DNA of 64,000 nt from an uncultured Propionibacteriaceae bacterium (GTDB taxonomy: Bacteria > Actinomycetota > Actinomycetes > Propionibacteriales > Propionibacteriaceae): NCBI GenBank assembly GCA_937926975.1, contig CALBCJ010000011.1:186001-250000 (forward strand), in the 5' to 3' direction. The notes beneath the pieces are model-generated. The model was not told where the DNA came from. It saw nothing but the letters and a program-made list of their open reading frames with translations, and did not search any database. Below, in pieces: positions 8,639 to 18,918 of this stretch (positions within the stretch are counted from its first letter, which is position 1; every line of letters begins with the position of its first letter). A program made the translations under genes and the position numbers.

Positions 8639-9517
8639 ATGAACGTGCTCCAACTTGGGGGGATGGGCGCGATGACGACTTCTGCTCGACCTGAGATCAG
8701 CCGCTTTGGTATTCCGGTGGCCTGCCGGGCCTGCGGCACTCACATCGTCTACCCGGAGGCCTGCCCGAGCTGCGGGCTGGACCCGGTACTGTGCGCCAGC
8801 ACGGACCTGGGCCTGCTGGAGCCGGCAGCGGGTGAGGCTGGCTGGTACCGCCGTCACCACGACCCGGTCGACATCGAGCGCTACTGGGACGGGACCGCCT
8901 GGACCCGGGAGATCCGGGGCGAGAAGGTGGCCTGGCTGGAGCGGCTGGTCGCGATGCCAGCCGAGCAGCGGACCGCCTACACCGAGGACCAGGTCGACCT
9001 GCTCACCGTCGAGGTGGAGCGGATCCGCGACCTGATCACTCCCACGCAGCACCAGGGGCGGGAGAGCCGCACAGCGGAGCAGGTCCCGACCTGGACGCTG
9101 ACGGGGATGACCAAGGAGGTCCAGGTCAGCCTGCCGGTGGCCCCGGTCGGCACTCGGGTGGTGGCTCTGCTGATCGACCTGGCCCTGGTGGGCCTGATCG
9201 GCGTCAGTGCCGCCTGGATCCTGGGTGGTGCCCAGGTCTGGGCGGTCCTGGCGGGTACCGCCCTGCTGGGGCTGGCCTACCTGGCCGGCGGCTGGGGCGA
9301 CGGTGCGACCTTGGGGATGCGTACGGTCGAGATCCGCCTGGCGGACGCGAGGACCGGGCGCAGCATCGGCTGGCGCCGGGGGCTGCTGCGGGCCGTGGTC
9401 AGTCTGCTGGGGCTGCCGCTGCTGGTCGGGCTCTGGTCGCCGCTGCTGGACCGTGGCCGGTACCGCCGCTCGCTGGCCGACGCGGCCTGTCGCGCGGTGA
9501 TGGTCCGGACCAGCTGA
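8639..9517 (+). CDS. RDD-family membrane protein with zinc ribbon and DUF2510 domain
   Basis: Three modules lie in order. A CxxC-x10-CxxC zinc-ribbon-like motif (CRACG ... CPSCG) sits about 24-40 residues from the chosen start. A DUF2510 WW-like module follows (GWYRRHHDPVDIERYWDGTAW), then a polar linker and a C-terminal RDD domain with membrane helices (LIDLALVGLIGVSAAWI, TALLGLAYLAGGWG; GMRTVEIRLADA). RDD proteins are small membrane proteins, some with ion-transport roles; DUF2510 is a short actinobacterial module of unknown function. Starts at 8639, 8663 and 8672 are all possible because of two G-rich stretches; I chose the first ATG after the predicted transcription start. The gene ends against a hairpin at 9590. 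Confidence 0.75.
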   Translation: MNVLQLGGMGAMTTSARPEISRFGIPVACRACGTHIVYPEACPSCGLDPVLCASTDLGLLEPAAGEAGWYRRHHDPVDIERYWDGTAWTREIRGEKVAWLERLVAMPAEQRTAYTEDQVDLLTVEVERIRDLITPTQHQGRESRTAEQVPTWTLTGMTKEVQVSLPVAPVGTRVVALLIDLALVGLIGVSAAWILGGAQVWAVLAGTALLGLAYLAGGWGDGATLGMRTVEIRLADARTGRSIGWRRGLLRAVVSLLGLPLLVGLWSPLLDRGRYRRSLADAACRAVMVRTS

Positions 9518-9589
9518 GCCAGGCCCGGGCGACAGCCTGCCTCGGTCCCGGCCGCCGGCGGCGGCTGCTGCGCGACGGGTCGGCAGGGA

Positions 9590-9612
9590 CCAGCCCGTCA
9601 GACGGGCGCTGG
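9590..9612. terminator. Bidirectional hairpin between convergent genes
   Basis: The perfect stem GCCCGT/ACGGGC (9593-9598 with 9602-9607) has a three-base loop and flanking CCAG/CTGG pairing. It sits between the RDD gene and the convergent Nudix gene. There is no U-tract, as is common in actinomycetes. Confidence 0.5.
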
Positions 9613-9636
9613 CTTGGGGGCAGCGCCGTACGTCGG

Positions 9637-10044
9637 TCAGCGCGGCGCCTCGCGGGCGATCCGGGGCAGCAGCGACACCAGCAGTGGTGCCAGGTCTGGC
9701 CCTGGCTGGGACGGGTCCTGCCAGCGGACCTCACTGATCTCGGCGGCCGCCGACACGTCCCGGACCGGCTCGGGCCAGGCGAAGACGTGCCCGCAGACGG
9801 TGTGCCCAGGCTCGTTGGCGGCGCTCTCCTCGTGGTCGCCCCAGTCGACCAGCCGGGCCTCGTCCAGCACGAGGCCGACCTCCTCGGCGATCTCCCGGGA
9901 TCCGGTCTGGCGCGGGGTCTCCCCGGGCTCGGGCTTGCCTCCGGGCAGCATGAAGCGGCCGGTGCCCTGCTTGCGTACGGTCAGCACCTGCCCGCTGCTG
10001 TTCCACAGCACGACGGCGCTGACCCGGATCCGGTTGTCGTTCAC
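9637..10044 (-). CDS. Nudix hydrolase (MutT-like)
   Basis: A 135-residue single-domain Nudix protein with an intact box (GGKPEPGETPRQTGSREIAE, continuing to EVGL) and the metal-binding REIAEE glutamates. The N-terminal strand RVSAVVLWNSSGQVLTVRKQ is typical of small NTP or ADP-sugar hydrolases. A longer frame reaches 10206, but it would run through the serC start region. GTG 10044 begins exactly at the fold, so I use it, although no strong ribosome site is seen. Substrate unknown. It is divergent from serC across about 98 bases. Confidence 0.82.
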   Translation of the reverse strand: MNDNRIRVSAVVLWNSSGQVLTVRKQGTGRFMLPGGKPEPGETPRQTGSREIAEEVGLVLDEARLVDWGDHEESAANEPGHTVCGHVFAWPEPVRDVSAAAEISEVRWQDPSQPGPDLAPLLVSLLPRIAREAPR

Positions 10045-10093
10045 GAGGCTGAGGCTACGACGTCGGCCCTGGTCGTCCGGGCGGGAACCTGAC

Positions 10094-10110
10094 CTGGGGG
10101 ATCCCCCCAG
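10094..10110. repeat. Inverted repeat upstream of serC
   Basis: CTGGGGG, three bases, CCCCCAG: a perfect seven-base palindrome ending 20 bases before the serC -10 box, in the nudix/serC divergent region. It could be a regulator site; no known factor is recognised. Confidence 0.35.
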
Positions 10111-10130
10111 CGGAGCAGGGGGAGCCATCT

Positions 10131-10136
10131 TAGGAT
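10131..10136 (+). promoter_or_regulatory. -10 box, leaderless promoter of serC
   Basis: TAGGAT ends six bases before GTG 10143, so the serC transcript is probably leaderless. Confidence 0.5.
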
Positions 10137-10142
10137 GGCACC

Positions 10143-11225
10143 GTGCGTGTCTACAACTTCTCCGCTGGTCCTGCAATGATGCCTCTCGAAGTGCTGGAGG
10201 AGGCACGAGCCGAGCTCACCGACTGGGAGGGCTCTGGCATGTCGGTGATGGAGGTCTCCCACCGGGGCAAGGCGTTTGTCGCCTGCGCCGCCGAGACCGA
10301 GGCCCGGCTTCGGTCGGTGATGGGGATTCCCGACGACTACGCGGTGCTCTTCCTTCAGGGTGGAGCGACCGGGCAGTTCGCCGCGGTCCCGCTCAACCTG
10401 ACCGCCCCCGGCGACACCGTCGACTTCCTGAACACCGGGCAGTGGTCCAAGAAGGCGATCGCGGAGTCGAAGAAGCTCGGCACCGCCACCCAGGTGATCG
10501 CTGACGAGGCCGAGTCTGGGTACACCACCGTTCCGGCCGCTGGCTCGTACACGCTCAGCCCGGGCGCCACGTACCTGCACTACACCCCCAACGAGACCAT
10601 CGGCGGGGTGGCCTTCGACTACGTGCCCGAGACCGGTGACGTGCCGCTGGTGGCGGACATGAGCTCGATGATCCTCTCCCAGCCGACCGACGTCTCCAAG
10701 TTCGGCGTCATCTACGCCGGTACTCAGAAGAACCTTGGACCGGCCGGGATGGCGGTCGTCGTGGTCCGCCGGGACCTGCTCGGCAAGGCCCGCACCGAGA
10801 CCCCGACGGTCGTCGACTGGGCCAAGATGGCCGAGGCCGACTCGATGGTCAACACCCCGCCCACCTTCGGGATCTACCTGCTGGGCAAGATCCTGGCCTG
10901 GGTCGAGCGGCAGGGCGGTGCCGAGGGCATCGGCCAGGTGAACCGGGCCAAGGCGAAGGCCCTGTACGACTTCATCGACGGCCACGACTTCTACTCCAAC
11001 CCGGTCGCGCCGAACGCCCGCTCGATCATGAACGTGCCGTTCCTGCTGGCCAACGCCGACCTGGACAAGCAGTTCGTGGCTGAGGCGACCGCTGCCGGGC
11101 TGACCAACCTGGCCGGGCACCGCTCGGTCGGCGGGATGCGAGCCAGCATCTACAACGCGATGCCGCGTGAGGGAGTCGATACGCTGATCCAGTTCATGGA
11201 GGACTTCGCCAAGAAGAACGGGTAG
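10143..11225 (+). CDS. serC: Phosphoserine aminotransferase
   Basis: Catalyses transfer of the amino group from glutamate to 3-phosphohydroxypyruvate, giving phosphoserine (and the analogous step in pyridoxine synthesis). The 360-residue protein starts with YNFSAGPAMMPLEVLEEA, the hallmark SerC N-terminus. It carries EVSHRGKAF and LFLQGGATGQF, and has the PLP lysine in YAGTQKNLGPAG. It is followed two bases later by serA, so the two consecutive enzymes of serine synthesis form an operon with the product of the second gene feeding the first. Phosphoserine phosphatase is not in the window. Confidence 0.97.
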   Translation: MRVYNFSAGPAMMPLEVLEEARAELTDWEGSGMSVMEVSHRGKAFVACAAETEARLRSVMGIPDDYAVLFLQGGATGQFAAVPLNLTAPGDTVDFLNTGQWSKKAIAESKKLGTATQVIADEAESGYTTVPAAGSYTLSPGATYLHYTPNETIGGVAFDYVPETGDVPLVADMSSMILSQPTDVSKFGVIYAGTQKNLGPAGMAVVVVRRDLLGKARTETPTVVDWAKMAEADSMVNTPPTFGIYLLGKILAWVERQGGAEGIGQVNRAKAKALYDFIDGHDFYSNPVAPNARSIMNVPFLLANADLDKQFVAEATAAGLTNLAGHRSVGGMRASIYNAMPREGVDTLIQFMEDFAKKNG

Positions 11226-11227
11226 CA

Positions 11228-12388
11228 GTGGGACAGATCCGCACGTACAACGCCATCAGCAAGGTTGGGCTGGACCGGCTTGACGGTTATCAGGTCGGGC
11301 CCGACGTGCCGGATCCCCAGGGGGTGCTGGTCCGCTCAGCGAGGCTGAGCGCGGCCGAGCTGCCGGCGTCGGTCCTCGGGGTTGCCCGGGCTGGCGCCGG
11401 CACCAACAACATCCCGGTCGCCGAGCTCAGCGCCCGCGGTGTCGTGGTGTTCAACACCCCTGGTGCCAACGCGAACGCGGTCAAGGAGCTGGTGATCGCC
11501 GGGATGCTGCTGGCGGCCCGCAACCTGGTCCCGGCGCTCGACTTCGCCGGCGGGCTTGAGGGCGACGACGTGCAGATCAGCGAGGCCGCCGAGAAGGGCA
11601 AGAAGTCCTTCGTGGGCTTCGAGCTGCCGGGCCGGACCCTCGGGGTGGTCGGTCTCGGCGCGATCGGGGTGCAGGTCGCCAACGCCGCCCAGGCGCTGGG
11701 GATGCGGGTGCTGGGCTACGACCCGCAGATCACGATCCGCCACGCCTGGCAGCTCTCGGCTGACGTGGAGCGGGCGGCGACGGTCGAGGACGTGTTCTCA
11801 CGCGCCGACCTGCTCACGGTGCACGTACCGCTGGTCGAGGCCACCCGGGACCTGGTCAGCGCCGAGCGGCTGGCGCTGATGAAGCCGGGCGCGGTGCTGC
11901 TCAACTTCGCCCGGGGCGGGATCGTCGACGAGGCCGCGGTCCTGGCTGCCCTCGACGCCGACCGGCTCGGCTGGTACGTCTGCGACTTCCCGTCGTCGGC
12001 GCTGGTCGGCCACCCTGACGTGATCACCCTGCCTCACCTGGGTGCCTCGACCGCCGAGGCTGAGGACAACTGCGCGGTGATGGCGGCTGAGCAGCTGCGC
12101 GCCTTCCTGGAGCGTGGCGAGATCACGAACTCGGTGAACTTCCCCAGCGCCAGCCTGCGCCGCTCACCCGGCACCCGCCGGATCGTGATCGCCAACTCCA
12201 ACGTGCCGAACATGGTGGGCCAGATCTCGACCCTGCTGGCCGGGGCCGGGCTCAACATCGCCGACCTGCTCAACACGTCCCGCGGCGAGCTCGCGTACAC
12301 CCTGATCGATGTCGAGGGCGAGGTCGGCGCCGAGGTCCTGGCCAGCGTCCGCGGCATCAGCGGGGTGCTGAGCGCCCGGGTGCTCTGA
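11228..12388 (+). CDS. serA: D-3-phosphoglycerate dehydrogenase with ACT domain
   Basis: The first, committed step of serine synthesis: 3-phosphoglycerate to 3-phosphohydroxypyruvate with NAD. The 386-residue protein has the Rossmann motif GLGAIGVQVA, catalytic Arg in NFARGGIVDE and catalytic His in LPHLGASTAEA. A C-terminal ACT domain (residues ~315-386, IVIANSNVPNMVGQISTLLA) probably binds serine for feedback control. It lacks the extra intervening domain of the long mycobacterial SerA. It lies two bases after serC and needs no separate promoter. Confidence 0.96.
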   Translation: MGQIRTYNAISKVGLDRLDGYQVGPDVPDPQGVLVRSARLSAAELPASVLGVARAGAGTNNIPVAELSARGVVVFNTPGANANAVKELVIAGMLLAARNLVPALDFAGGLEGDDVQISEAAEKGKKSFVGFELPGRTLGVVGLGAIGVQVANAAQALGMRVLGYDPQITIRHAWQLSADVERAATVEDVFSRADLLTVHVPLVEATRDLVSAERLALMKPGAVLLNFARGGIVDEAAVLAALDADRLGWYVCDFPSSALVGHPDVITLPHLGASTAEAEDNCAVMAAEQLRAFLERGEITNSVNFPSASLRRSPGTRRIVIANSNVPNMVGQISTLLAGAGLNIADLLNTSRGELAYTLIDVEGEVGAEVLASVRGISGVLSARVL

Positions 12389-12422
12389 GCCGGCTCGCGG
12401 TAGGTCCGAGACGAGGAGTGCG

Positions 12423-13388
12423 GTGAGAGCAGTCTGGTACGAGCGGCAAGGTCCGGCGGCCGATGTGCTGGTGGTCGGGGAGCTGCCCGACCCGGAGCCG
12501 GGGCCGGGTGAGGTCCGGGTCCGGCTGTCACGCTCCGGGGTGAACCCGGGCGACACCAAGAAGCGCAGCGGGTACTTCGGTCTGCCGATGCCGTACCCGA
12601 CCGTCGTGCCGCACAGCGACGGAGCCGGTCGGGTGGACGCGACCGGCCCCGGAGTGGACGGCTCCCGGGTGGGGGAACGGGTCTGGGTCCACGGGGCCCA
12701 GTCCTACCGCCGGTACGGGACGGCGGCCGAGCTGGTCTGCGTCCCGGCGGCACAGGCGGTGCCGCTGCCGGACTCGGTGAGCGAGGACCTAGGCGCCTGC
12801 CTCGGGATCCCCGGGATCACCGCCCACCGCTGCCTCTTCGCCGACGGTGACCTGGCCGGGCAGCGGGTGCTGGTGCACGGGGTGCTGGGGGCGGTGGCCT
12901 CGATCGCTGCCCAGCTGGCCCGGGCCGCTGGTGCCACGGTGGTCGGAACCGTACGGCGCAGCGCCGACCTGGCCCAGGTGCCTGACGCCTGGTGCGACCA
13001 GGTGGTGGCGCTGGACGCCGACCCCGCGGCCGAGATCCTGGCTCAGGGGCGGGTGGACCGGGTGGTCGAGGTGGCCTTCGGCGCCAACATCAACCTGAAC
13101 ACGGCCGTGGTAGCCGGTGGGGCGATCATCGCCGCGTACGCCACCGGCCCGGGCGAGGTCTGGCTGCCGTTCTGGGACCTGCTCTTCGCTAACGTCACGA
13201 TCCGGCTCTGCGGCAGCGACGACTTTCCGTCTGAGGCGCGTTGCCGGGCGGTACGGGACCTGACCGAGGCGGCCGCGGCGGGTCGGCTCACGCTTCCCAT
13301 CAGCGAGCCGCTGCCGCTGGAGCGCTGCGCCGAGGCCCATGACCGGGTCGACGCCGGTAGTCGGCAGCGGGTACTGCTCGCCACCTGA
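12423..13388 (+). CDS. NADPH:quinone reductase-like MDR oxidoreductase
   Basis: A 321-residue medium-chain reductase: GroES-like domain (residues 1-120; GEVRVRLSRSGVNPGDTKKR), then a Rossmann domain with GQRVLVHGVLGAVASIAAQL. The structural and catalytic zinc ligands of alcohol dehydrogenases are absent, which puts it with quinone oxidoreductase/zeta-crystallin enzymes. The GTG start follows an ACGAGGAG site. It lies 34 bases after serA on the same strand and may be co-transcribed, but no metabolic link with serine synthesis is apparent. Confidence 0.88.
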   Translation: MRAVWYERQGPAADVLVVGELPDPEPGPGEVRVRLSRSGVNPGDTKKRSGYFGLPMPYPTVVPHSDGAGRVDATGPGVDGSRVGERVWVHGAQSYRRYGTAAELVCVPAAQAVPLPDSVSEDLGACLGIPGITAHRCLFADGDLAGQRVLVHGVLGAVASIAAQLARAAGATVVGTVRRSADLAQVPDAWCDQVVALDADPAAEILAQGRVDRVVEVAFGANINLNTAVVAGGAIIAAYATGPGEVWLPFWDLLFANVTIRLCGSDDFPSEARCRAVRDLTEAAAAGRLTLPISEPLPLERCAEAHDRVDAGSRQRVLLAT

Positions 13389-13456
13389 CTGGTCACGGCG
13401 GCTGCCTGACGCCCGGGCAACAGACGGACAGCCCTGGTGAAACCGGCTGGCGGTCG

Positions 13457-13462
13457 TAGTCT
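13457..13462 (+). promoter_or_regulatory. -10 box of tkt
   Basis: TAGTCT, 53 bases before the GTG start at 13516. The leader carries a GAAAGGG ribosome site. The -35 is not clear. Confidence 0.4.
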
Positions 13463-13515
13463 GTGGCGGTAGTCGGCAGAGGTGCCGACCGACGACGCCG
13501 ACGAAAGGGTGCTCT

Positions 13516-15591
<2,076 letters not shown>

Positions 15592-15607
15592 GGCACCACA
15601 CAGACCC

Positions 15608-15646
15608 GGCAGAGGCTCGCGGACGGGGAAGCCGCGAGCCTCTGCC
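15608..15646 (+). terminator. Strong hairpin terminator of tkt
   Basis: A perfect 15-base stem (15608-15622 with 15632-15646) around a nine-base loop, 16 bases after the tkt stop. It is the clearest intrinsic-type hairpin in the window, although no U-tract follows. Confidence 0.8.
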
Positions 15647-15804
15647 GCTGCTCGGGGAGTGGACCGGGGCAGAGCCGTGACCCGAGGACGAGCCAGTACC
15701 CGCCGCCAAACGGGGGCTGGCAAGGCTCTCGATGCCGAGGTGAGAAATAGGGCACGCCGCAGACGGTGCTTGGTGATGACCCATCGGTGAGGTAGGGATG
15801 AGGG

Positions 15805-16713
15805 ATGAACGAGCGGTCTTCGGCCGACGCCACCCTCCACCTGCCGACGCGCTTCGAGGTTGGCGCCCCCTTCAGCGAGCGGCACCCCTGGGTCTACCCA
15901 GCAGCCGTACGGTACCACCAGGCTCGCCGCTGGCTGCGCTGGCTGACCTCGGGTACGCGGTGGGCCACGAGCCAGCAGACTGACCCGCTGCCGAACCGGG
16001 TGAAGCAGCACAAGTCGCTGCTGATGAGGCAGCTGGGCGAGTCCGAGATGTGGCTGCAGCGGAACAAGGTGGTCAACCTGCGCCTGGCCTGCGAGCGGAC
16101 GAACGGTGTCCTGATCCGGCCGGGCGAGTCCATGTCCTTCAACCGGGTCGTCGGCAACTGCACGGCCAGGCGCGGCTTCGTCGAGGGCATGCGGCTGTCG
16201 AACGGGCAGGCCCATCCCGGGGTCGGCGGCGGGATCTGCCAGCTGGCGAACCTGATCCACTGGATGGTGCTCCACTCCGACCTGGTGGTGACGGAGCGCT
16301 CCGAGCACTCCTTCGACCCGTTCCCCGACAACGGTCGGGTGCTGCCCTGGGGAGTGGGCTGCTCGATCGTCTACAACTACGTCGACCTGGTGGTACGCAA
16401 CGACACCGACCGTACGTACCAGCTTCTGACCTCGGTGGGCGACCGGTACCTGGAGGGCGAGCTGCGCACCGACGAGCCGCCGGCCTACTCGTACAAGGTC
16501 TTCGCGCGAGACGAGCAGTTCCTCAAGGAGGACGGCGAGATCTTCCGGCGCAACGAGATCTGGCGGGAGCGGATCGACCGGCGCACCGGGGAGCGGGTCG
16601 GCGAGGAGCTGGTGAAGCGCAACTGCGCCCTGGTCACGTACACACCCCAGGGCGTCGAGGTGATCGACCTCGACCAGCCTCGCGAGCCGCAGCCAGTCGA
16701 CCAGACCTGGTGA
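15805..16713 (+). CDS. VanW-family protein, soluble form
   Basis: A 302-residue protein with a VanW domain from about residue 75: NLRLACERTNGVLIRPGESM, FNRVVGNCTARRGFVEGM, PGVGGGICQLANLIHWMVLH and TERSEHSFDPFPDNGRVLPW. There is no signal peptide or membrane segment, so it should be cytosolic, unlike the second VanW protein at 28940. VanW was first noted in glycopeptide-resistance clusters; its activity is unknown. The gene stands alone behind the tkt terminator. An ATG at 15798 is out of frame and may compete for initiation. Confidence 0.85.
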   Translation: MNERSSADATLHLPTRFEVGAPFSERHPWVYPAAVRYHQARRWLRWLTSGTRWATSQQTDPLPNRVKQHKSLLMRQLGESEMWLQRNKVVNLRLACERTNGVLIRPGESMSFNRVVGNCTARRGFVEGMRLSNGQAHPGVGGGICQLANLIHWMVLHSDLVVTERSEHSFDPFPDNGRVLPWGVGCSIVYNYVDLVVRNDTDRTYQLLTSVGDRYLEGELRTDEPPAYSYKVFARDEQFLKEDGEIFRRNEIWRERIDRRTGERVGEELVKRNCALVTYTPQGVEVIDLDQPREPQPVDQTW

Positions 16714-16839
16714 GCCCCCCACCCAGTGGGTGGCACCGACGCACCGGGTGCTGCGCCTGCTGTCAGCCTCATCCGGGGTGAGAGCGAGCCGACCAGCCGC
16801 CGCGAAGGCGGCAGCCAGGCACTGCCTTGCGCTGGTCCC

Positions 16840-16845
16840 TAGGCT
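16840..16845 (+). promoter_or_regulatory. -10 box, leaderless promoter of sppA
   Basis: TAGGCT ends seven bases before ATG 16853. This supports the internal ATG over the longer frame starting at 16730. Confidence 0.45.
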
Positions 16846-16852
16846 AGGCAGC

Positions 16853-18562
16853 ATGGCTCTCGACCTGACCAGGCTCTGCAGCACGCTCTTCGGTGACCCG
16901 GGACGCAAGCCCGTGGTCCTGGAGATCGACCTCGACCGGGGGGTCCTCCGGTCCGTGCCCGACAACCCGCTGCAGGCGCTGCAGGCGATCAACGCGCCAA
17001 CCATGGGGGTGCTGACCCGGGCCCTGCGTCAGGCCGCGACCGACGACCGGGTCAAGGGCCTGGTGCTGCACATCGGCTCCTGCCCGCTGTCGGCGGCCCA
17101 GGTCGACGAGCTGGGGCTGGCGCTGAGCACCTTCTCGCAGACCCGTCCCACGATCGCGTACGCGGAGTCGTTCGGGGAGCTGGCCAGCGGCATGCTGGCC
17201 TACCGGCTGGCGACCGCCTGCCAGGAGATCTGGCTGCAGCCCTCGGGCTCGCTGGTGCTGGGCGGGGCCCACCTCGACCTGGTGCTGCTGCGCGGCGGGC
17301 TGGAGAAGCTCGGGGTGGAGCCGGAGTTCTCCTGGCGCAAGGAGTACAAGACCGCCGCCGAGCAGTACGCGGCCCGCGAGATCTCCGACGCCAACCGGGA
17401 GATGATGCAGCGGATCGCCGACTCGGTGGTCGACGAGACGGTGGCCGTGGTCGCCCAGCGCCGCCGGCTGAGCAGCGACACGGTCCGCGAGGCCGTCGAC
17501 CAGGGCCCGATCAAGCCCGACCAGGCGGTCGAGCTGGGGCTTGTGGACAAGATCGGCTACCGCGACGAGGTGTACCAGACAGTTCGGGAGCGGTGGGGCG
17601 AGCAGACCCGGCTGCAGTACGCCGGCCGGTACGCCGGCTCGCTGACCTCGGCCCTGGTCGAGAAGGTGGGCTCCCACAAGGACGCCGTCGCGCTCGTGGA
17701 CGTCTTCGGACCGATCGTCACCGGCCGGGCCACGCCCAGCTCCCCGCTCGGCGGGCGGGCCGGCTCGGAGACGGTCTGCGACCACCTGCGCCAGGCCCAG
17801 CGCGACCCGCAGGTCAAGGCGGTCGTGCTGACGGTGAGCTCGCCCGGCGGCTCGTACACCGCCTCAGACACCATCCGCCGCGAGGTGCTGCGGACCATCC
17901 AGCTCGGCAAGCCGGTCGTGGCGAGCATGGGTGACATGGCCGCCTCCGGTGGCTACTTCGTCTCCATGGGCGCCGACGAGATCGTCGCCAACCCCTCCAC
18001 CCTGACCGGCTCGATCGGGGTCTTCGCCGGCAAGATGGTCACCCAGGGCCTGTACGACAAGCTCGGCCTGGTCCGCGAGGATGTGCACAGCGGCGCCCTC
18101 GCTGGGATGTTCGCCGGCAACCGGGGCTTCACCGAGGAGCAGTGGCGGCTGCTCGACGCCTGGCTGGACGACGTCTACGCCGACTTCACCCGCAAGGCGG
18201 CTACCGACCGGGGGATGGAGCTGGACGAGCTGGAGCCGCTGGCCCGGGGCCGGGTCTGGACCGGGGCGGACGCGGTGCAGCGCCGCCTAGTCGACCACCT
18301 CGGCGGGCGGGAGCTGGCGGTCGAGCGGGCCTGCGCCCTGGCCGGGCTGAACCGGGACCAGGTCCAGCTGAAGCCGGTTCCCCTGGTCGGGGTGCTGGAG
18401 CGGCTGCGGCCGGCCGAGTCCTCCGAGCAGCCGGGCGGGCTGAGCTCAGCGGCGAGCCTGGACCTGGCCACCCCCGAGGGCCTGGCCCGCCGGCTGGGCC
18501 ACCTGCTCGGCCTGGAGACTGCCGGGGTACTGACCATGCCGTACCGGCTGCAGATCCGCTGA
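16853..18562 (+). CDS. sppA: S49-family (SppA 67K-type) serine peptidase, no membrane anchor
   Basis: Tandem S49 domains over 569 residues, the layout of the 67K-type signal peptide peptidase. The Lys/Ser dyad can be placed: Lys166 in RKEYKTAAEQ of the first domain and Ser387 in TLTGSIGVFAGK of the second. The E. coli-type enzyme degrades cleaved signal peptides in the membrane and has an N-terminal membrane helix. Here the N-terminus (MALDLTRLCSTLFGDPG) shows no such helix, so the product looks soluble or peripheral. A longer frame opens at 16730, but its extra residues look like translated intergenic sequence. The leaderless -10 box supports 16853. Confidence 0.88.
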   Translation: MALDLTRLCSTLFGDPGRKPVVLEIDLDRGVLRSVPDNPLQALQAINAPTMGVLTRALRQAATDDRVKGLVLHIGSCPLSAAQVDELGLALSTFSQTRPTIAYAESFGELASGMLAYRLATACQEIWLQPSGSLVLGGAHLDLVLLRGGLEKLGVEPEFSWRKEYKTAAEQYAAREISDANREMMQRIADSVVDETVAVVAQRRRLSSDTVREAVDQGPIKPDQAVELGLVDKIGYRDEVYQTVRERWGEQTRLQYAGRYAGSLTSALVEKVGSHKDAVALVDVFGPIVTGRATPSSPLGGRAGSETVCDHLRQAQRDPQVKAVVLTVSSPGGSYTASDTIRREVLRTIQLGKPVVASMGDMAASGGYFVSMGADEIVANPSTLTGSIGVFAGKMVTQGLYDKLGLVREDVHSGALAGMFAGNRGFTEEQWRLLDAWLDDVYADFTRKAATDRGMELDELEPLARGRVWTGADAVQRRLVDHLGGRELAVERACALAGLNRDQVQLKPVPLVGVLERLRPAESSEQPGGLSSAASLDLATPEGLARRLGHLLGLETAGVLTMPYRLQIR

Positions 18563-18573
18563 CCGCTAGGGGC

Positions 18574-18819
18574 TCAGTCGCCGCGAACCACGGCCCGCAG
18601 CCGCTGTCGGGTGGCCGGGTCGAGGTCGTGCTTGGGAACCCCACGCACCGCGCCCTCCAGGGCCAGCAGCGAGTGCAGGCAGGTGAAGCGAGGGTGGACC
18701 GCCCACCAGGCGGCCTCGGCGCCGAGCCGGCGCAGGGTCTCGGCATCGGTGATCCCGGCGGCCTGCAAGGCCTGCTCCAGCTGGGGCCCGATGCCCGGGA
18801 GGGAGCGCAGATCTGCCAT
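18574..18819 (-). CDS. TfoX/Sxy C-terminal-domain protein
   Basis: An 81-residue protein consisting only of the TfoX C-terminal helix-hairpin-helix-like domain: LRSLPGIGPQLEQALQAAGI, then TLRRLGAEAAW, and a terminal helix with LHSLLALEGAVRG. In gamma-proteobacteria TfoX/Sxy induces competence. Stand-alone C-terminal domains are widespread in bacteria and their role is unknown. It is convergent with sppA (11-base gap) and divergent from pntA. Confidence 0.75.
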   Translation of the reverse strand: MADLRSLPGIGPQLEQALQAAGITDAETLRRLGAEAAWWAVHPRFTCLHSLLALEGAVRGVPKHDLDPATRQRLRAVVRGD

Positions 18820-18867
18820 AGCCGAAGCGTAGCGTCACCCTGCGTGCCCTGAGGGGGAGGTCTTCGT

Positions 18868-18873
18868 TAGGCT
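18868..18873 (+). promoter_or_regulatory. -10 box of pntAB
   Basis: TAGGCT, 45 bases before the pntA start. The leader holds an AAGGAGAGG ribosome site at 18905-18913, five bases before ATG 18919. Confidence 0.45.
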
Positions 18874-18918
18874 GATGCCATCGCGAGTTCCGCGGCCTGG
18901 TGTCAAGGAGAGGTCGAG

